A stretch of 64,000 bases of DNA from Gautieria morchelliformis (lineage: Eukaryota; Basidiomycota; Agaricomycetes; Gomphales; Gomphaceae), in NCBI GenBank assembly GCA_015179125.1, contig WHVA01000310.1:1-64000 (forward strand), read 5' to 3'. Of this stretch, positions 53,149-64,000 are shown piece after piece; the stretch's first letter is position 1; every line of letters begins with the position of its first letter. Made by a program: the position numbers and the translations under genes. The notes beneath the pieces are model-generated. The model worked only from the letters and a program-made list of their open reading frames with translations. It made no database searches and had not been told where the DNA came from.

Positions 53149-54611
53149 TCATAGAGCAGTCAAAGGTCCCAGCTTGCCCAGATAAGACTTGTGAAAATCT
53201 GTGACCAGCTCGGAGGCATGATCAAGCTCAGAAGTGAGGATCCACGAGGTTTCTTCGTCGGTACCCTCGTAACCAGTCCACCTAACAAGATAGAGCAGCT
53301 TGCAGCTCTTTCGTCTATTATTGATCTTTGAGTCGAGGATTTCCAAGACTTCGAACTCAGGCTCACCGTCAATGACGACTGGGGGCAGAGGAGGCTGTAC
53401 TCGGTTTGGAATGGTGTTGGGCGAGGCTGGTTCGAGCATGGATATGTGGAATACTGGATGGACTGAATGCATGTGTTCTGGAAGTCAAAGGGTGAAGGAG
53501 TGAGTACCCGCTCAGGAAATGATCTCAAAAGAACCCAAAAACTTCTCAGCGAATTTCTTGGTGGGCCGAGTTGTTCTGAAGTACTGTGCCTTTACAAAGG
53601 CGAGGGATCCAACTTGGAAATCAGGGGCGGGTTTGCAACAAACATCAGCCAAGGCTTGGTAGGTCTTTTGAGCCTTGAGGATGGCGCGGCGAAGTCCTTG
53701 GTGAAGCTCGTCCAGGTCAACCACAAAGTCTCGAGGTCGTGCCGAGGCGAGGTGGCGCGAGGGGTGAGCCACAAGGTTGGTGTGGTAACCCTTGTTAGCA
53801 AAGAACAGGGATATACCGGTGGTTGCGCTAGGCGCATTGTTGTAAGCGAACTCGGCGAGGGGAAGGAGTGAAGCCCAATTAGACTGCTGATAGTTGCAAT
53901 AGATCCTGAGGTACTGTTCCAAGGTCTGGTTAGCATGCTCAGTCTGACCATCACCCTCAGGATGATATCCCAAGGTGAAATGCAACCGTATGTCCAAGGC
54001 CTTCCCTAGAGAACGCCAAAAGTGGAGACGAACTCGGAACCCCTGTCTGAGGTGACGTGGGAGGGGACTCCATGCTTGGAAAAGACATGAAGGACGAAGA
54101 GGTGAGCGAGCTCTTGCGAGGTTATCTTGTCTGTGGTTGGGATGAAGATAACCTGCTTAGTGAAGCGGTCAACAATCACTAGTATGGAGGTGAACTCGGA
54201 TGAAGGTGGGAGCTGCTCAATGAAATCTATAGAGATGGAATTCCAAGGCTTCTCAGGAACGGGAAGTTGTTTGAGGATACCATAGGGCTTGTGACGTTGT
54301 GGCTTGCTTCGCATACAAGTAGTGCAAGTCTTGCAATACTCCTTGACGAAGGATCTAATCCCTGGCCAAGTGTAATCTCGTTGGATCAACTCCAAGGTCT
54401 TGTTGACCCCGAAGTGTCCCAAGAGAATGTGGTCGTGCTTGTATTGCAGGATGCGAAGTCGAAGGTCTTGGGCCGCTGGAACATAGGTTTGATTGTCAAG
54501 CTTGAGAAAGCCCTTGGGGTCTGTGGTCCACCTCAGGTCATTAACCAAGCTGAGGTGCGACTTGGCTATGGGGTCCGAGGGGAGGTTCGTGTGTGGGAAC
54601 CGTTGCTAACA
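53149..54611 (-). pseudogene. Gy-G (53-58 kb copy) integrase and chromodomain
   Basis: 54548-54006: zinc region HDHILLGHFGVNKT and CKTCTTC, core IDFIEQLP, TSDRGSEF. A one-base shift near 54010 leads to 53997-53512 with HPEGDGQTEHANQTLEQ (catalytic Glu). TGA near 53520, then 53472-53149 with chromodomain FEVLEILDSKINNRR and YLVRWTGYEGTDEETSW. All three catalytic integrase residues are still present. Confidence 0.9.
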
Positions 54612-54690
54612 AAAAGCCTCATGAAAAAAGGATAAAAATCACTGTAAAACCTTATTTTCCCAGCTGATAGTAGCTAATACACGTGGCTAT

Positions 54691-55676
54691 TGTTGGGAGA
54701 ATTCTATTCAAATATCCTTGAATTTCCTTTATTTTTTCGCCATTTAACCTGGCTTCCCTGGCTCAAAAACTCCTTATTCTGTCAGGCAGAGTTATGCACC
54801 CATGCAGGTCCACAACTCTGCCACAGCCGCTCAGTTTCAAACTCCGACCGGAGCTTCCCACGCACTGTGAACTCGGAGTTGCAGGCACTCAAGCACCTAC
54901 AACTCCGGTACCTTGGCTCACTCAAACTCAGCCTGTGTCCTCTACTGCTTACACAAGCCTGTGCAATTCAAACCCAGCTGGCACATGACTTGCATCATAG
55001 CAACCATGGCTGTGTAAGGCTGTGTACAAAGTCACACAAAGATGTACAAAGCCAAAACTAGGGTGCAGGTTTGACAAAGCCTATTGGAGGAATGAATCCT
55101 CCAAACACAACGCTATGACACCAATAGGTCCCTTGATGTCATAGCGGCTGTGTAGGGCTGTTCAGGGCAGTGCAAGGCTGTGTATGGCTGTGCAAGGCTG
55201 TGAAAGGCTGTGCGAACCAGGGAAGGTGATTGGCTATCTATTTCAAATTTCTTTGCGCAAACACACCGCAATAGTTACGAGGGTGTGTTTCAGCAGTGCA
55301 AATATTTACATATGACATCACGTGCCTAATAGATAGAAGAACCCCATTTTACGTAATCCTGTGTATGATACAATATAAAAGGAGGCCATTCTGACCTCCT
55401 TGAATCATCATTCTAGCAATCTAACATCTTCTATCCACGTGACCTCATGTGACTTGCATCTTACTAAGCTGCTAATCCCAGCTAGGGTTATTCACTTACT
55501 TTAGTGTCTAATTCCTTGTTAAGTAGATACTTTTCTGCTTAGCCACCTAGACTAATCCTCCGGGTGTAATTCTACAGAGTGAGTCTGTCAATTGATAGTC
55601 TTGCCATTCGCACTCCAATACCCGAGACGATCTGATCAGTCGATTTTCCTGATTAGGCTTCGTTCCAAGGCAACCA
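54691..55676 (+). repeat. LTR-J-like insertion in Gy-G (boundaries uncertain)
   Basis: Sequence foreign to Gy-G begins between 54612 and 54691 and ends near 55676, where Gy-G RNase H (FRPG) resumes. It starts TGTTGGGAGAATTC, shares blocks with the palindrome at 19553-19908, contains a run of GGCTGTG units (55140-55215) and ATACAATATAAAAGGAGG near 55370, a TATA-like site. About 250 bp of Gy-G linker is missing at the site, and no target duplication was identified. Confidence 0.45.
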
Positions 55677-57903
55677 GGTCGGAAACGGATGGCGAGGTTG
55701 AACTGAGAAAGGTATTCTGACCACTGAGCTTGTCACCAGGTTAAGAGCTTCGTTGTTGAAAAGTATTCGAGGTCCTTATGATCGGTTATAACGTCGACAG
55801 GGTTGCCAGAACCCTCAAGGTAGTGTCTCCAGCGTTGAAAGGCTTCAAAGATCGCCAGGAGCTCCTTGTCATGAACATTGTAGTTGAGTTTGGTAGAGGT
55901 GAACGTGCGAGAGTGAAAAGCGACTGGATGAAGTTTGCCTTCTGAGGTTCGCAATGATAGGATTGCCGCTAAGGCATAATCTGAAGCATCAGTCTCTACA
56001 ATTAGTGGAAGGTCAGGAATACAGTGGGTAAGGATAGGAGCAGTGGTGAACGCCTTTTTCAACAAGTTGAAGGCTTGTCAAAACTCCTCGGAAAAGTTCC
56101 AAGGGGTACCCTTGCGGGTAAGTCGGGTTAAGGGAATGGTGATCTCGGAGTAGTTGTGAATGAAACGTCGGTAGAAATTGGCGAAACCAAGGAAGGACTG
56201 GATGTCGTGAACCTTGCGAGGTTCAGGCCAGTCTTGAATGACCTTTATCTTGTCGTCCGCCATAGTGAGGCCCTCGGGAGAGATAATGTAGCCAAGGAAT
56301 TCAACCGAGTTGCGATGAAACTCGCACGTGTCCTCTTTGGCAAAGAGGTTGTTGAGTCGCAGTCACTGCAGGACTTCCTTGACATTGTCAACATGTTTGG
56401 AGGGGTCACTGGAATAGATTAGAATGTCATCCAAGTATACCACCACACAAACACCCAAAAGGTCGGCGAAAATCTTGTTCATGAATCTCTGGAAGGCGGC
56501 AGGGCCATTAGTGAGACCAAATGGCATAACCAACCATTCGAAAGACCCATAGCAAGTCCTGAAGGCGGTTTTCCATTCGTCACCATTGGCCACTCGTACG
56601 AGATGGTAAGCGTGACGAAGGTCAATCTTCGTATAGATGCAAGTGTTATTTGGAGCATCAAGTAAGTCAGCAATCAATGGCAATGGATATCGATCTTTTT
56701 TCAAAATCTTGTTTAAACCTCAGAATTCCACACACAACCGAAGTGAGCCATCTTTTGTGCAAACAAACAATACCAGTGCACCATGAGACGAGCGTGAAGG
56801 TCGGATGAAACCAATGTTCAAATGCTTGTCGATGAACTCATGAAGTGCTTTGAGTTTGGAAGCAGAAAGGGAGTAGATGGGACCGATAGGTGGCAAGGTC
56901 CCTTCTTCAAGGTTGATCTTGATATCGTGGGGTCGGTGGGGAGCTAGAGTGTCAGCGCGTTCTTTGCTGAATACATCTGCAGATTCATGATATAATTCCG
57001 GAACATGTTTCTTAATGTTCTCAGAAAGCTCGGGAGAGCCCTCCCCCGATGTTTCTCCTCGGGCAAGGAGCTCAGGCGAAGCCAGATTGAGCTGAAACAT
57101 TTCGGATCCTTCTAACCTGGATGCGCACATAGAAGCGGGTGCATTGATTTGGGAAACGAGTGGTGCTTGCAACTTCGGAGGTGAGTTCTGAGGCGATGTC
57201 GAAGGCGGGGGCGAAGATGCCGTAGCCGAAGTCAAGGTCGTAGCCGAAGCTGAACGGGCTGATGTCGCTGTGGTCACTGGAGTCGTAGTCAAATCGATGG
57301 TCCTGAAAGTAATACTGCCCAATACCCAGTCAATCGATGGATTGTAGCGGGTGAGCCAGTTGTGGCCAAGTACCACCGAGCAACTTGAGTCGAGCGAGGT
57401 TACGTAGAAGGTAACCCATTGTTGTTCGCCGGTCGGAAAGCAGATACAGAGGTCTAGAGCTTGGGTAATGGTAGTGTTAGTACTACCATTAAATAGTTTT
57501 AAGGGTATAAGAGAGACAGGATAAGCATGAATAGAGTACTTCTGGACAAATCTGGATTCAATAAAACAATTGGAAGACCCGCAGTCAACTAATGCAATAA
57601 AAGAGACGTTGGGGAGCGAAGGCGATGTTAGATCTACATTAAGGGAATCTTTGGACAATGAATGAGAAGCAGCGCTGAGTCTGAGCACACGGGTGAGGTT
57701 ACCGCAATCCTCGGATCGTGTGGTTCTGAGGTTGCTACCCATTTTTTCACCTCCGTAATGGAGGCCAAAGTCCCCTCATTAGAGGTCTTTGTTGCCCGAC
57801 CTTTAGAACGGCTACCATTGGTAGACTTGTTCTTCGGGCAGTCCTTGACGATGTGGCCTTTGGTGCCGCAAAGCAGGCAAAGGCCCTGGTGGGCCCTGGC
57901 CGT
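55677..57903 (-). pseudogene. Gy-G (53-58 kb copy) gag end, protease, RT, RNase H
   Basis: Gag knuckle CLLCGTKGHIVKDC at about 57880-57838. Protease FIALVDCGSSNCFIES near 57580, i.e. DCG in place of DSG. RT 56900-56363: GSLRLCVEF, TGA at 56720, [19 protein letters not shown] and an intact YLDDILIY near 56430. TGA at 56363, then TGA at 56078, RNase H ETDASDYALAA near 56000 and VITDHKDLEYF near 55770, TGA at 55733. Most stops lie where CGA is expected. Confidence 0.9.
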
Positions 57904-57995
57904 ACACGGCCCTGACGCCCGACTTTGAACCATCCGTGATGACCCAGATAGGGTCATTGTGTAGAGGACAGGAATTATAGGCAGTAGGATGGACT
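57904..57995 (-). pseudogene. Gy-H RNase H scrap at a chimeric junction
   Basis: Minus-strand DPIWVITDGSKSGVRAVYGQGP matches the Gy-H RNase H (near 400). It joins directly to Gy-G gag at about 57903, so two families are fused here. Confidence 0.75.
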
Positions 57996-58456
57996 TGTTG
58001 CTCAAAAGAATAGACTAGAAAACAATTCACTCTCTCAGTGAATTTAGTGGTCACTCTAAATATATTATACACTACCTAGAAAACAATTCACTACAGAGGA
58101 TTTCTAGGTTAATAAATCGAAAGAATACTAGACTAATTTACTTGCCTCTCTCAGTGAATTTAGTGGTCACTGAGAGAGGGGGAAATATGTTCCACTGCGC
58201 ATGTACTACTACCCGGCCCTTTAGCGCCCAAGAGCTCACGCGTCGAAGTCATTTCAGACTCCGCTGGGTGCAGCCGCTTGTGAAAGTAGGAATAACAAGA
58301 TGAAATGGAGAGATAAGGAGTGAGTGGAAAATTTCGAAAATAACCAGAGAAATGGATGCATGATACAAGAACAATGTGAGAAGAAATTGAGAAGCCACAC
58401 AACAAATTGGATATATTATGCTTGATTTTGGTGCAGGAGCATAAATGCACCCAACA
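57996..58456 (-). repeat. LTR-D
   Basis: TGTTGCTCAAAAG to GCACCCAACA on the + strand, about 461 bp, homologous to 28871-29358. Hairpin CCTCTCTCAGTGA/TCACTGAGAGAGG at 58145-58179. No matching 5-bp flanks (GGACT versus CATTG), so one side is rearranged. Confidence 0.85.
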
Positions 58457-58723
58457 CATTGCTTCTGGGGTCTACCGGCCGCAGGATGGGGGCCTTGCAG
58501 GCCAGTGCCTTTATGCTTTGTAGGCACTTGTCCAGCAGCGGCGTCCATTCGAACGACCGGTTGTTGCGGACGCACCCTGATAATGGGGTGGTGTATGCGC
58601 TCATGTCTGGAATGTAGTGTGCCAGGTATTGTACGAGACTGAGGAAGCGCTGGACGTCATTGAACGTCCTGGGCCTCCTCCATTTGCAGATGCGTTGCAT
58701 TTTGTCCGCATCCATGTGCATGC
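58457..58723 (-). pseudogene. Gy-H RT/RNase H connection piece
   Basis: Minus-strand DADKMQRICKWRRPRTFNDVQRFL...SFEWTPLLDKCLQSIKAL...ILRPVDPRS corresponds to 140-380 of the first element. Interrupted by LTR-D on the left and LTR-E on the right. Confidence 0.88.
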
Positions 58724-59078
58724 TGTTGTTATGATGCGAGGAGGGAGACGGAGAGAGACGAAGGCTGGAACAGAACTCGGTAGGCTGAGCGCTGAAACGG
58801 ACGGAACTGATGGAACTCGAGTGTTAGCTAACTCTAGCTGTAACACTAAATGGAGCTGCAGTGCAGCCGAAAGGGCTGAAACCGATGTATTTGTTGTAAC
58901 TACTGGGCTAGCTACATATACGAGTGTCGAAGGTATGGGTGCTCGGTCAGGGGTCAGTGGAGTGGGAACTAGATAGGAGTTGCATCCAAACATGGATAGG
59001 CCTGGGAACATGCCGGTTCGCAGCACAGGCGGCGCTGACCTAGTAAATAGATGAAGCAATATATGCCAGTTTACAACA
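58724..59078 (-). repeat. Solo LTR-E
   Basis: 355 bp, TGTTGTTATGATGCG to CCAGTTTACAACA on the + strand, flanked by CATGC (58719-58723 and 59079-59083). It separates LGHIIDGQGM from HMDADKMQR of the Gy-H RT. Confidence 0.9.
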
Positions 59079-59932
59079 CATGCCTTGGCCATCTATGATG
59101 TGGCCAAGGCATTCCATTCGTTCCAAGTAGAGATCAACCTTCTTCTTACTCAAGAAGAGGTGATTATTGCGTAGTCTGTTGAAGACTATGCCGAGGTGTT
59201 CTTTATGCTCCTTAATGGAGTGTGAGAAGATGAATATGTTGTCCATATACACGTGGACGAAGCGACCTATGCAGTCGTGGAAGATTGCATTCATCAGGCG
59301 TTGGAACATCGATGGTGTGTTGCAATCCCCTATCTGAATAACTTGACTTCAGTGCCAAGTATTGTTGCGAACGCCGTCTTTGCGACGTCCTCAGGACGAA
59401 TCCGGATCTGCTCGTATGCTTCAGACATATTGAGTTTCGTCCAGTATCGGCAGCCCGCTATGTCGCTGCAGATAACCTCCTGGTCAGGGAAGGGCGTGAT
59501 GTCCTTCACTGTATTTTCGTTCTGCTGGTGCAGATCGAAGACCATACGTAGCATGCCGTTTTTCTTTGGCACGCAGAGCATGGGCACCGCTTGGTGTGCA
59601 ACTGCAGGTATCCACCACCCTGTGGTGGTGTATCTTTCCAATTTCACAGAAAGCTCCTCGTGGAAATGCTCTGGGCATTTCAGCAATCGATACCGCATGC
59701 GCTTGGTGGGATCAATGAGATTGATCTCATGGTTGACCTCCTGCAGGGGCGGGAGTTCAAGCGGAATACCACTGATGAGGTCAGTGATCTTTTCCATCCA
59801 TTCCTCATGCAGGCGAGGAATATCATCATCCTCACGGACGATGTCTGCAGAAAAAGATGCCATTAAGCGCCTTGTGCGTCTATTCGGTCCCGCAGGGCGC
59901 GGGAGCGCTTTATTCTTCCCTAACGCCTTCAT
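59079..59932 (-). pseudogene. Gy-H reverse transcriptase
   Basis: 59932-59330: PLQEVNHEINLIDPTKRMRY, VPKKNGMLRMVFDLHQQNENT, TKLNMSEAYEQIRIRPEDV (first Asp replaced by Asn, KLN for KLD), TAFATILG. After a break it continues 59309-59079: FQRLMNAIFHDCIGRFVHVYMDN (YxDD changed to YMDN), LSKKKVDLYLERMECLGHIIDG. Two catalytic Asp residues are lost. Confidence 0.9.
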
Positions 59933-60430
59933 TGTCAGATGGGTGCGTCTCTCCCTGCGTGTATAGGGAGAGCTTGAGGACGAGTCGTTTTGCGATTCGT
60001 CCTCCTGGATGGGCTTGAGTGGACCGTGGCCCAGAGGTGAGCCTGCTCACCTTCGGCGTCTGGTCCTCCTTTGATGAGTCTTCGTCGAAGGATACTTTGC
60101 CCATGGGGATCTTTTCGTCTCCTATATGAATCGTCCCTGGGCTAGAGAAGTCCAGGGTGATGCCTAGCTTCCTCAGGAAAGGTGTTCCAAGGATCGTGTC
60201 ATAGTATTCGACGTTCGCTACATCGAAATACTCGTGGTGGAGTTTACGACCGAATTTAATGGTCGTTCCATAGTTGATTGTGGAAAGACTACCGATGCAT
60301 GCCAATTGCAGTGCAATTGGCTGTTCCAGGGCAAACATCTTCATGCCCATGGCCCGCATGAATTCAGGGGAGATCAACACCCCTTCACACCCACTGTCTC
60401 CTCGACAGTGGGCCTTCACGCCATTGACTT
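59910..60430 (-). pseudogene. Gy-H aspartic protease
   Basis: 60419-59910: GDSGCEGVLISPEFMRAMGM has the active DSG; DTILGTPFLRKLGITLDF matches the usual protease C-terminal strand. An acidic and then basic linker leads to RT. A stop (TAG) lies between the gag frame and the start of this frame near 60430. Confidence 0.85.
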
Positions 60431-62092
60431 CCTAGTACCCTGAGAGGGTACGGTTCTCGTGTTGCGGTTGCGCTGGGCGTGATCTCTGTTTGCTCCGATG
60501 GTGGTACATCGGTTCGGCCACCTTGTCAGGGGCGGCCGCCATGCAAGCTGCCATTACCTTGGCAGTCCCGTCGTTGTCCGGTGCAACCCTAATTGCGCTA
60601 GATCTGTAAGCGGTCTGGTTGTCCGCTGTGTCCTCATCCCAGTCGTAATACTGGGATGGCACGGGCTCCCATTCGTCTGCAGGTGCCTCTGCTTCTTCCT
60701 GATCCTCATCGTTTTGAGGCTCACCCTCCCCCTCTCCATCAATTTGCGGAAGAGGGGCGTGGTCGGGATCCGTGTCCGGATCCTCATCATCACCATGTCT
60801 TGTGGCTGCTGTCTGTATGCTGGACTTGAGCCGTGGACACTCCGCTTTTCTGTGTCCTGGCTGGCCACATTCAAAGCATGTGATGCTGTTTGGAGCGTTG
60901 CCGGGTCGATCTGGTGGTTGACCTGCTGGTAGTTCGTCTTCAACGAGCTTCCCGATGCCTGAGGCTGTTTAGTCTCAGGTGGCCGTCCCACCAGGGCTGG
61001 ACGGGGCGGCACTGGACGTTGGAACGTCCCGCTCCTCTGGAAGGGGGTAGGCCTGCTTGGATCTGCCTGCGACGCCGGTTTGCTTTGCGCAAACTGTGAC
61101 GCTGTGGCCGTTGTGGCTGCGCTTTCTGCCCGACGCATCCCCATGTTGTAGCGGGACGCCTCCTCGATCATGCGGGCCGCTTCGAAGAGCTGCTCAATGG
61201 AGCTGCTTTCTGTGCTGTAGCCCTTCTTGAGGACCTCATTGTGCAGTGTTTCGCACAATGCGGATACGAACTGTCTCTGGAACGTATAGTCGTCTGGCGG
61301 CTGTATCATGCGAGCCACGTACTTTGTGAGATCGTTCAGCACTTCCTGAACGGTCTTCGTGCCCTGCATGACTGTGTCGAATTTGTTCGACGCGTGGCGG
61401 TATGTCAGGGTGTGCAGGAACCGTTTCTGTAGGCCCTGCATTACTGTCTCCAAGGTCCAGTCACAGACCTGGCCTCGCCTGTGAGGTGAGTGCCCACGTA
61501 CCCGACCTGCACATCAATGCTGGTCGGTCCCAACAGGCAGTTCATCTTGAGCCATCTCAAGATTGCCGTGACGAAGACCTGGAACTCTTCGAGGTCTGAC
61601 CCTCCCGCGTATGGCGCGGGATGTGCCAGTTTTACACCGGCCTTTGCCAGCACAGACGTTTCAGGGTCCATGTCTATGGCGTCGGCCATCGCAATGCATA
61701 TCATTCCTGTGATACCGTCATATGGCTCTTGCACGCTTTCCGGCTGGTCCAGTATTCCCTGGCCCTCGGTTGGGCCATGGATCGGTCGCGCAGCTGTGAC
61801 GTCATGCAGGCCATGTCTGTGTAGGCTCTTATCGGGCCCGGGGCCAGGTCTGGCTCTGGTCCGGGCACCTCAGGTGCGGGGGTTTCTGGCGGGGGTGTGT
61901 GATGTGTGTCACCCATCAGTCTGGCATTGCGCAGGTGCAGCTGTTGTAGGCTGCACACGCTTGTTGTGCATCCTGTACAACGCGCATGAGCAGTTCGTCT
62001 GGCTGCCGGACAGTGTGGCCTTGTGCCACGGCAGCTGCAGCGTTCTGCGCTAACAGCTCGAGAGCCCATGTGTGGTGACGCGCTGCACTGGC
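60431..62092 (-). pseudogene. Gy-H gag
   Basis: N-terminal part 61734-61441 (AHPAPYAGGSDLEEFQVFV, LRWLKMN), then 61453-60980 (FLHTLTYRHASNKFD, MIQPPDDYTFQRQFVSAL, FEAARMIEEASRYN). Frame change to a CCHC knuckle (CFECGQPGHRKAEC near 60893-60850), then an acidic tail and SQYYDWDEDTADNQ near 60655. Upstream pieces to 62092 include ELLAQNAAAAVAQGHT. At least three frameshifts. Confidence 0.85.
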
Positions 62093-62238
62093 TGTCAGGG
62101 GATACCCTGTTTTCCATTTCCAGTTCCGACTCCACACCCAGTTCCGACTCCATTTCCGACTCCGGTTTCAGTTCCGATTCCATCTCCGTCTCCGCTTTCG
62201 GAAATGATTCTGCTTCTGGGAGAACTTCCACCAGTTCT
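62093..62238 (+). repeat. LTR-A 5' fragment
   Basis: The first 146 bp of LTR-A (TGTCAGGGGATACCC... to CACCAGTTCT), truncated on the right. It lies against the Gy-H gag start. Confidence 0.85.
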
Positions 62239-62675
62239 TGTTGTGACAAACGCAATTATTTCACTTCAAATCATTTATATATAAAAGGAAACTAATAAAG
62301 AAAGAAAAGAAAATCAAAAGAAAAATCAAAAGAAACAGAAATTATATTCATGATAGACGTCGGCGCAGACGACGATCACACAAAGTTTATGTCATGCTAT
62401 ATTACTCACAAATCAGGTGATATACAGGAGTTCGAGCATCAACCACGTGCGGTCGATCAGGGACAGCGCGCCTATCGGGTGATGGCATTGGCCATGACGT
62501 CGACAGGCGCCAGGCCATAGGCACCAAACGCTGCAGAGAATAACAGACTGTGCAGGGGTACAGGGTGCTGTGGAGTGACCTGAGAAAGTCATCTGCAGCA
62601 TACATATTCAATCAGCTGCCCCACAAGAAGGGCACAGAGACAGCGGCCCCATCTCCAAGCCCAGCATATATGCTG
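62239..62675. other. Unassigned, A-rich segment
   Basis: Includes an A/G-rich run (62282-62340, AAAGAAAAGAAAATCAAAAG-like). No gene or repeat end recognised. Confidence 0.3.
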
Positions 62676-62752
62676 GGCAGGGTTGAAACATCATACAGCA
62701 AATCGAATATATTATGCTTGATGTTGGTGCAGGAGCATAAATGCACCCAACA
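62676..62752 (-). repeat. LTR-D end fragment
   Basis: Matches the last 75 bp of LTR-D (ATATTATGCTTGATGTTGGTGCAGGAGC..., ending CCCAACA). Confidence 0.8.
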
Positions 62753-63330
62753 CGCACCACCTCCGACTCTATTTCGACATCCGCAACATCCGCAACATCC
62801 GCAATATCCGCAACCCTCCTCCCTTGTTCTTTTAGTACCCCTGGCCTGTAGAAAGTCGGGTCGGCGGGTTGCATACGCGATGGGGAATCATGGAGTTCGT
62901 GGAAGATCATAAAGGGAATAGGAGAGAGAACGCAACTACGGTTATTTGCGCTAACACCGCGCGCAGTGATAACAACGGACACACCGACTCATAACATCCT
63001 CGAGTCAAAGAAATCAGTGGCCTCAGTGGGCTCAAACAATATCGCAAATGTGGAGTTTAACTGCCTGAAGTTATCTACGTACATGACTAGCTACTTAACT
63101 GATATATTAGCGCCATGAAGGTATGTAGAAGGGCTGTGGAACAATCAAGTGCCACCGGCGCATGATAATGCGCCGGTGCTCATGTCTCGGTCAGGGGACC
63201 CAAGGTGCGGCTTCGGATCTTGGCCTAGGGCCATCTTCACCAATAATAACATGGCCACCTCCAGATACCGGCCCCCGTACTCGACCCTGAGCACAGCAAG
63301 ATACCATTTCCGTAGTTCCGTTTCTTCCGA
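62753..63330. other. Unassigned
   Basis: No supported gene. Contains the tandem unit (CCGCAACAT)n-like at 62780-62815 and a perfect 11-bp stem hairpin at 63153-63178. Confidence 0.3.
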
Positions 63331-63807
63331 TGCCTATTGTACTTACCCGCCTTGTTCTTTGCCATTGTACTTACCTTACCCTGCACCCCCTTGTCAACCA
63401 TTGTTCCGTATTAGTTACTTACCCCGTATGTCTATCCGATTCCCGCACTCTCCGGAATTTGCTTAGTATCATACCATTACTTGTTGTTCTGTGTTTTGTA
63501 TAAAAACCCCCTCATGTATGTCTGTTATTCTGGAATCAGATAATCACCTTCGATACTTGATTTCCTTCGCTCCATCTCCTGTTCTTAGTACAGCGAGTCT
63601 AGCAAGATCCCAGTCTTCCTCAGCTTTCCGTCTTCCGTCTTCCGCCTCAGTTCCGACTCAAGTTCCGACCAACCTCTAGTTCAGTACTTTCCGACTTCCG
63701 ACTCGTTTCCGAAATACTTAGGGCGATAGTTCATTGGGGGCGCAACCTACAAGTTGAAGCCGCTGTCCTTTCCAGTTCCGACTTAGCGGAAATATCGATA
63801 CGCAACA
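63331..63807 (+). repeat. LTR-C, diverged or 5'-truncated copy
   Basis: From about 63340 to GATACGCAACA at 63807 it follows the other LTR-C copies (GTATAAAAACCCCCTCATG at 63496, TTCCG-rich end, CATTGGGGGCGCAACCTA). The first 200 bp cannot be aligned and no target duplication is seen. Confidence 0.8.
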
Positions 63808-64000
63808 CTAGTATACAAAGCCCCTGTCCACATGTTGTTAAGATAGTAATCAGTCAGACATGTCATGGGATTCAAATAGAAAATGGATCTGAGTTACTCT
63901 ATACTACCTTAAAAGCGAACGCTTTTGATTTGACTATCCCTTGGATCGACACTACTTTTCTGTCGACACGGTCACGTGACCCTCATTCATCAGTGCTGGA

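Noticed and set aside
58617..58976. 119-aa plus-strand ORF (…RMCQ…VGTR)
   Set aside because: It spans solo LTR-E and antisense Gy-H pol; no domain seen.
62753..62830. Short CCGCAACAT repeats as a satellite
   Set aside because: Only three or four imperfect units; too short to call.

Overview
This window looks like a transposable-element-rich block of a filamentous fungus, most likely a mushroom-forming basidiomycete (Agaricomycetes). Reasons: short spliceosomal introns of about 45-75 bp, chromodomain Ty3/gypsy elements, fungal hAT, PIF/Harbinger and Tc1/mariner-like remnants, a multi-intron GMC oxidoreductase and a C2-NACHT-WD40 NLR-type gene. No rRNA, tRNA, CRISPR array or bacterial operon was seen. 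Retroelement family names used here (Gy-A, Gy-G, Gy-H, Gy-K; LTR-A, C, D, E, F, J) are local labels, not database names.

Layout. 1-4.9 kb: 3' half of a Ty3/gypsy element (Gy-H) with an extra long 3' ORF, polypurine tract and LTR. 4.9-8.8 kb: patchwork of gag and integrase pieces and LTRs in both orientations. 8.8-15.0 kb: a near full-length Gy-G element that carries, on the opposite strand after pol, an intron-containing gene with a canonical Zn2Cys6 zinc cluster. 15.9-18.0 kb: decayed hAT transposase. 18.8-24.6 kb: a Gy-A element split by a Ty1/copia element (166-bp LTRs, 5-bp target duplication) that itself holds a perfect 168-bp-arm palindrome. 24.6-29.9 kb: a second, gag-deleted Gy-A sharing its LTR with the first. 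29.9-34.2 kb: inverted LTR-A pieces, another gypsy gag-protease (Gy-K) split by a MITE, and a Gy-G fragment.

34.7-44.8 kb is the only region with convincing host genes: a GMC oxidoreductase on the minus strand (8 exons, apparent lesion in the FAD glycine loop) and, divergently on the plus strand, a C2-NACHT-WD40 gene with 14 nearly identical 129-bp WD repeats and one in-frame TGA. 45.7-64 kb returns to transposons: solo LTRs with clear target duplications, a second Gy-G with the antisense zinc-cluster gene, a full-length but nonsense-riddled Gy-G at 53.1-57.9 kb, and a Gy-H at 57.9-62.1 kb interrupted by two solo LTRs.

Two themes connect the window. Most retroelement stops are TGA where CGA (Arg) is expected, and several catalytic Asp codons are changed to Asn at GACGAC or TCGAC, which fits C-to-T change at CpG (RIP-like mutation or deamination of methylated C). 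And the most distinctive genes are repeat-driven: the concerted WD40 array of the NLR-like gene and the retrotransposon-borne antisense zinc-cluster gene.
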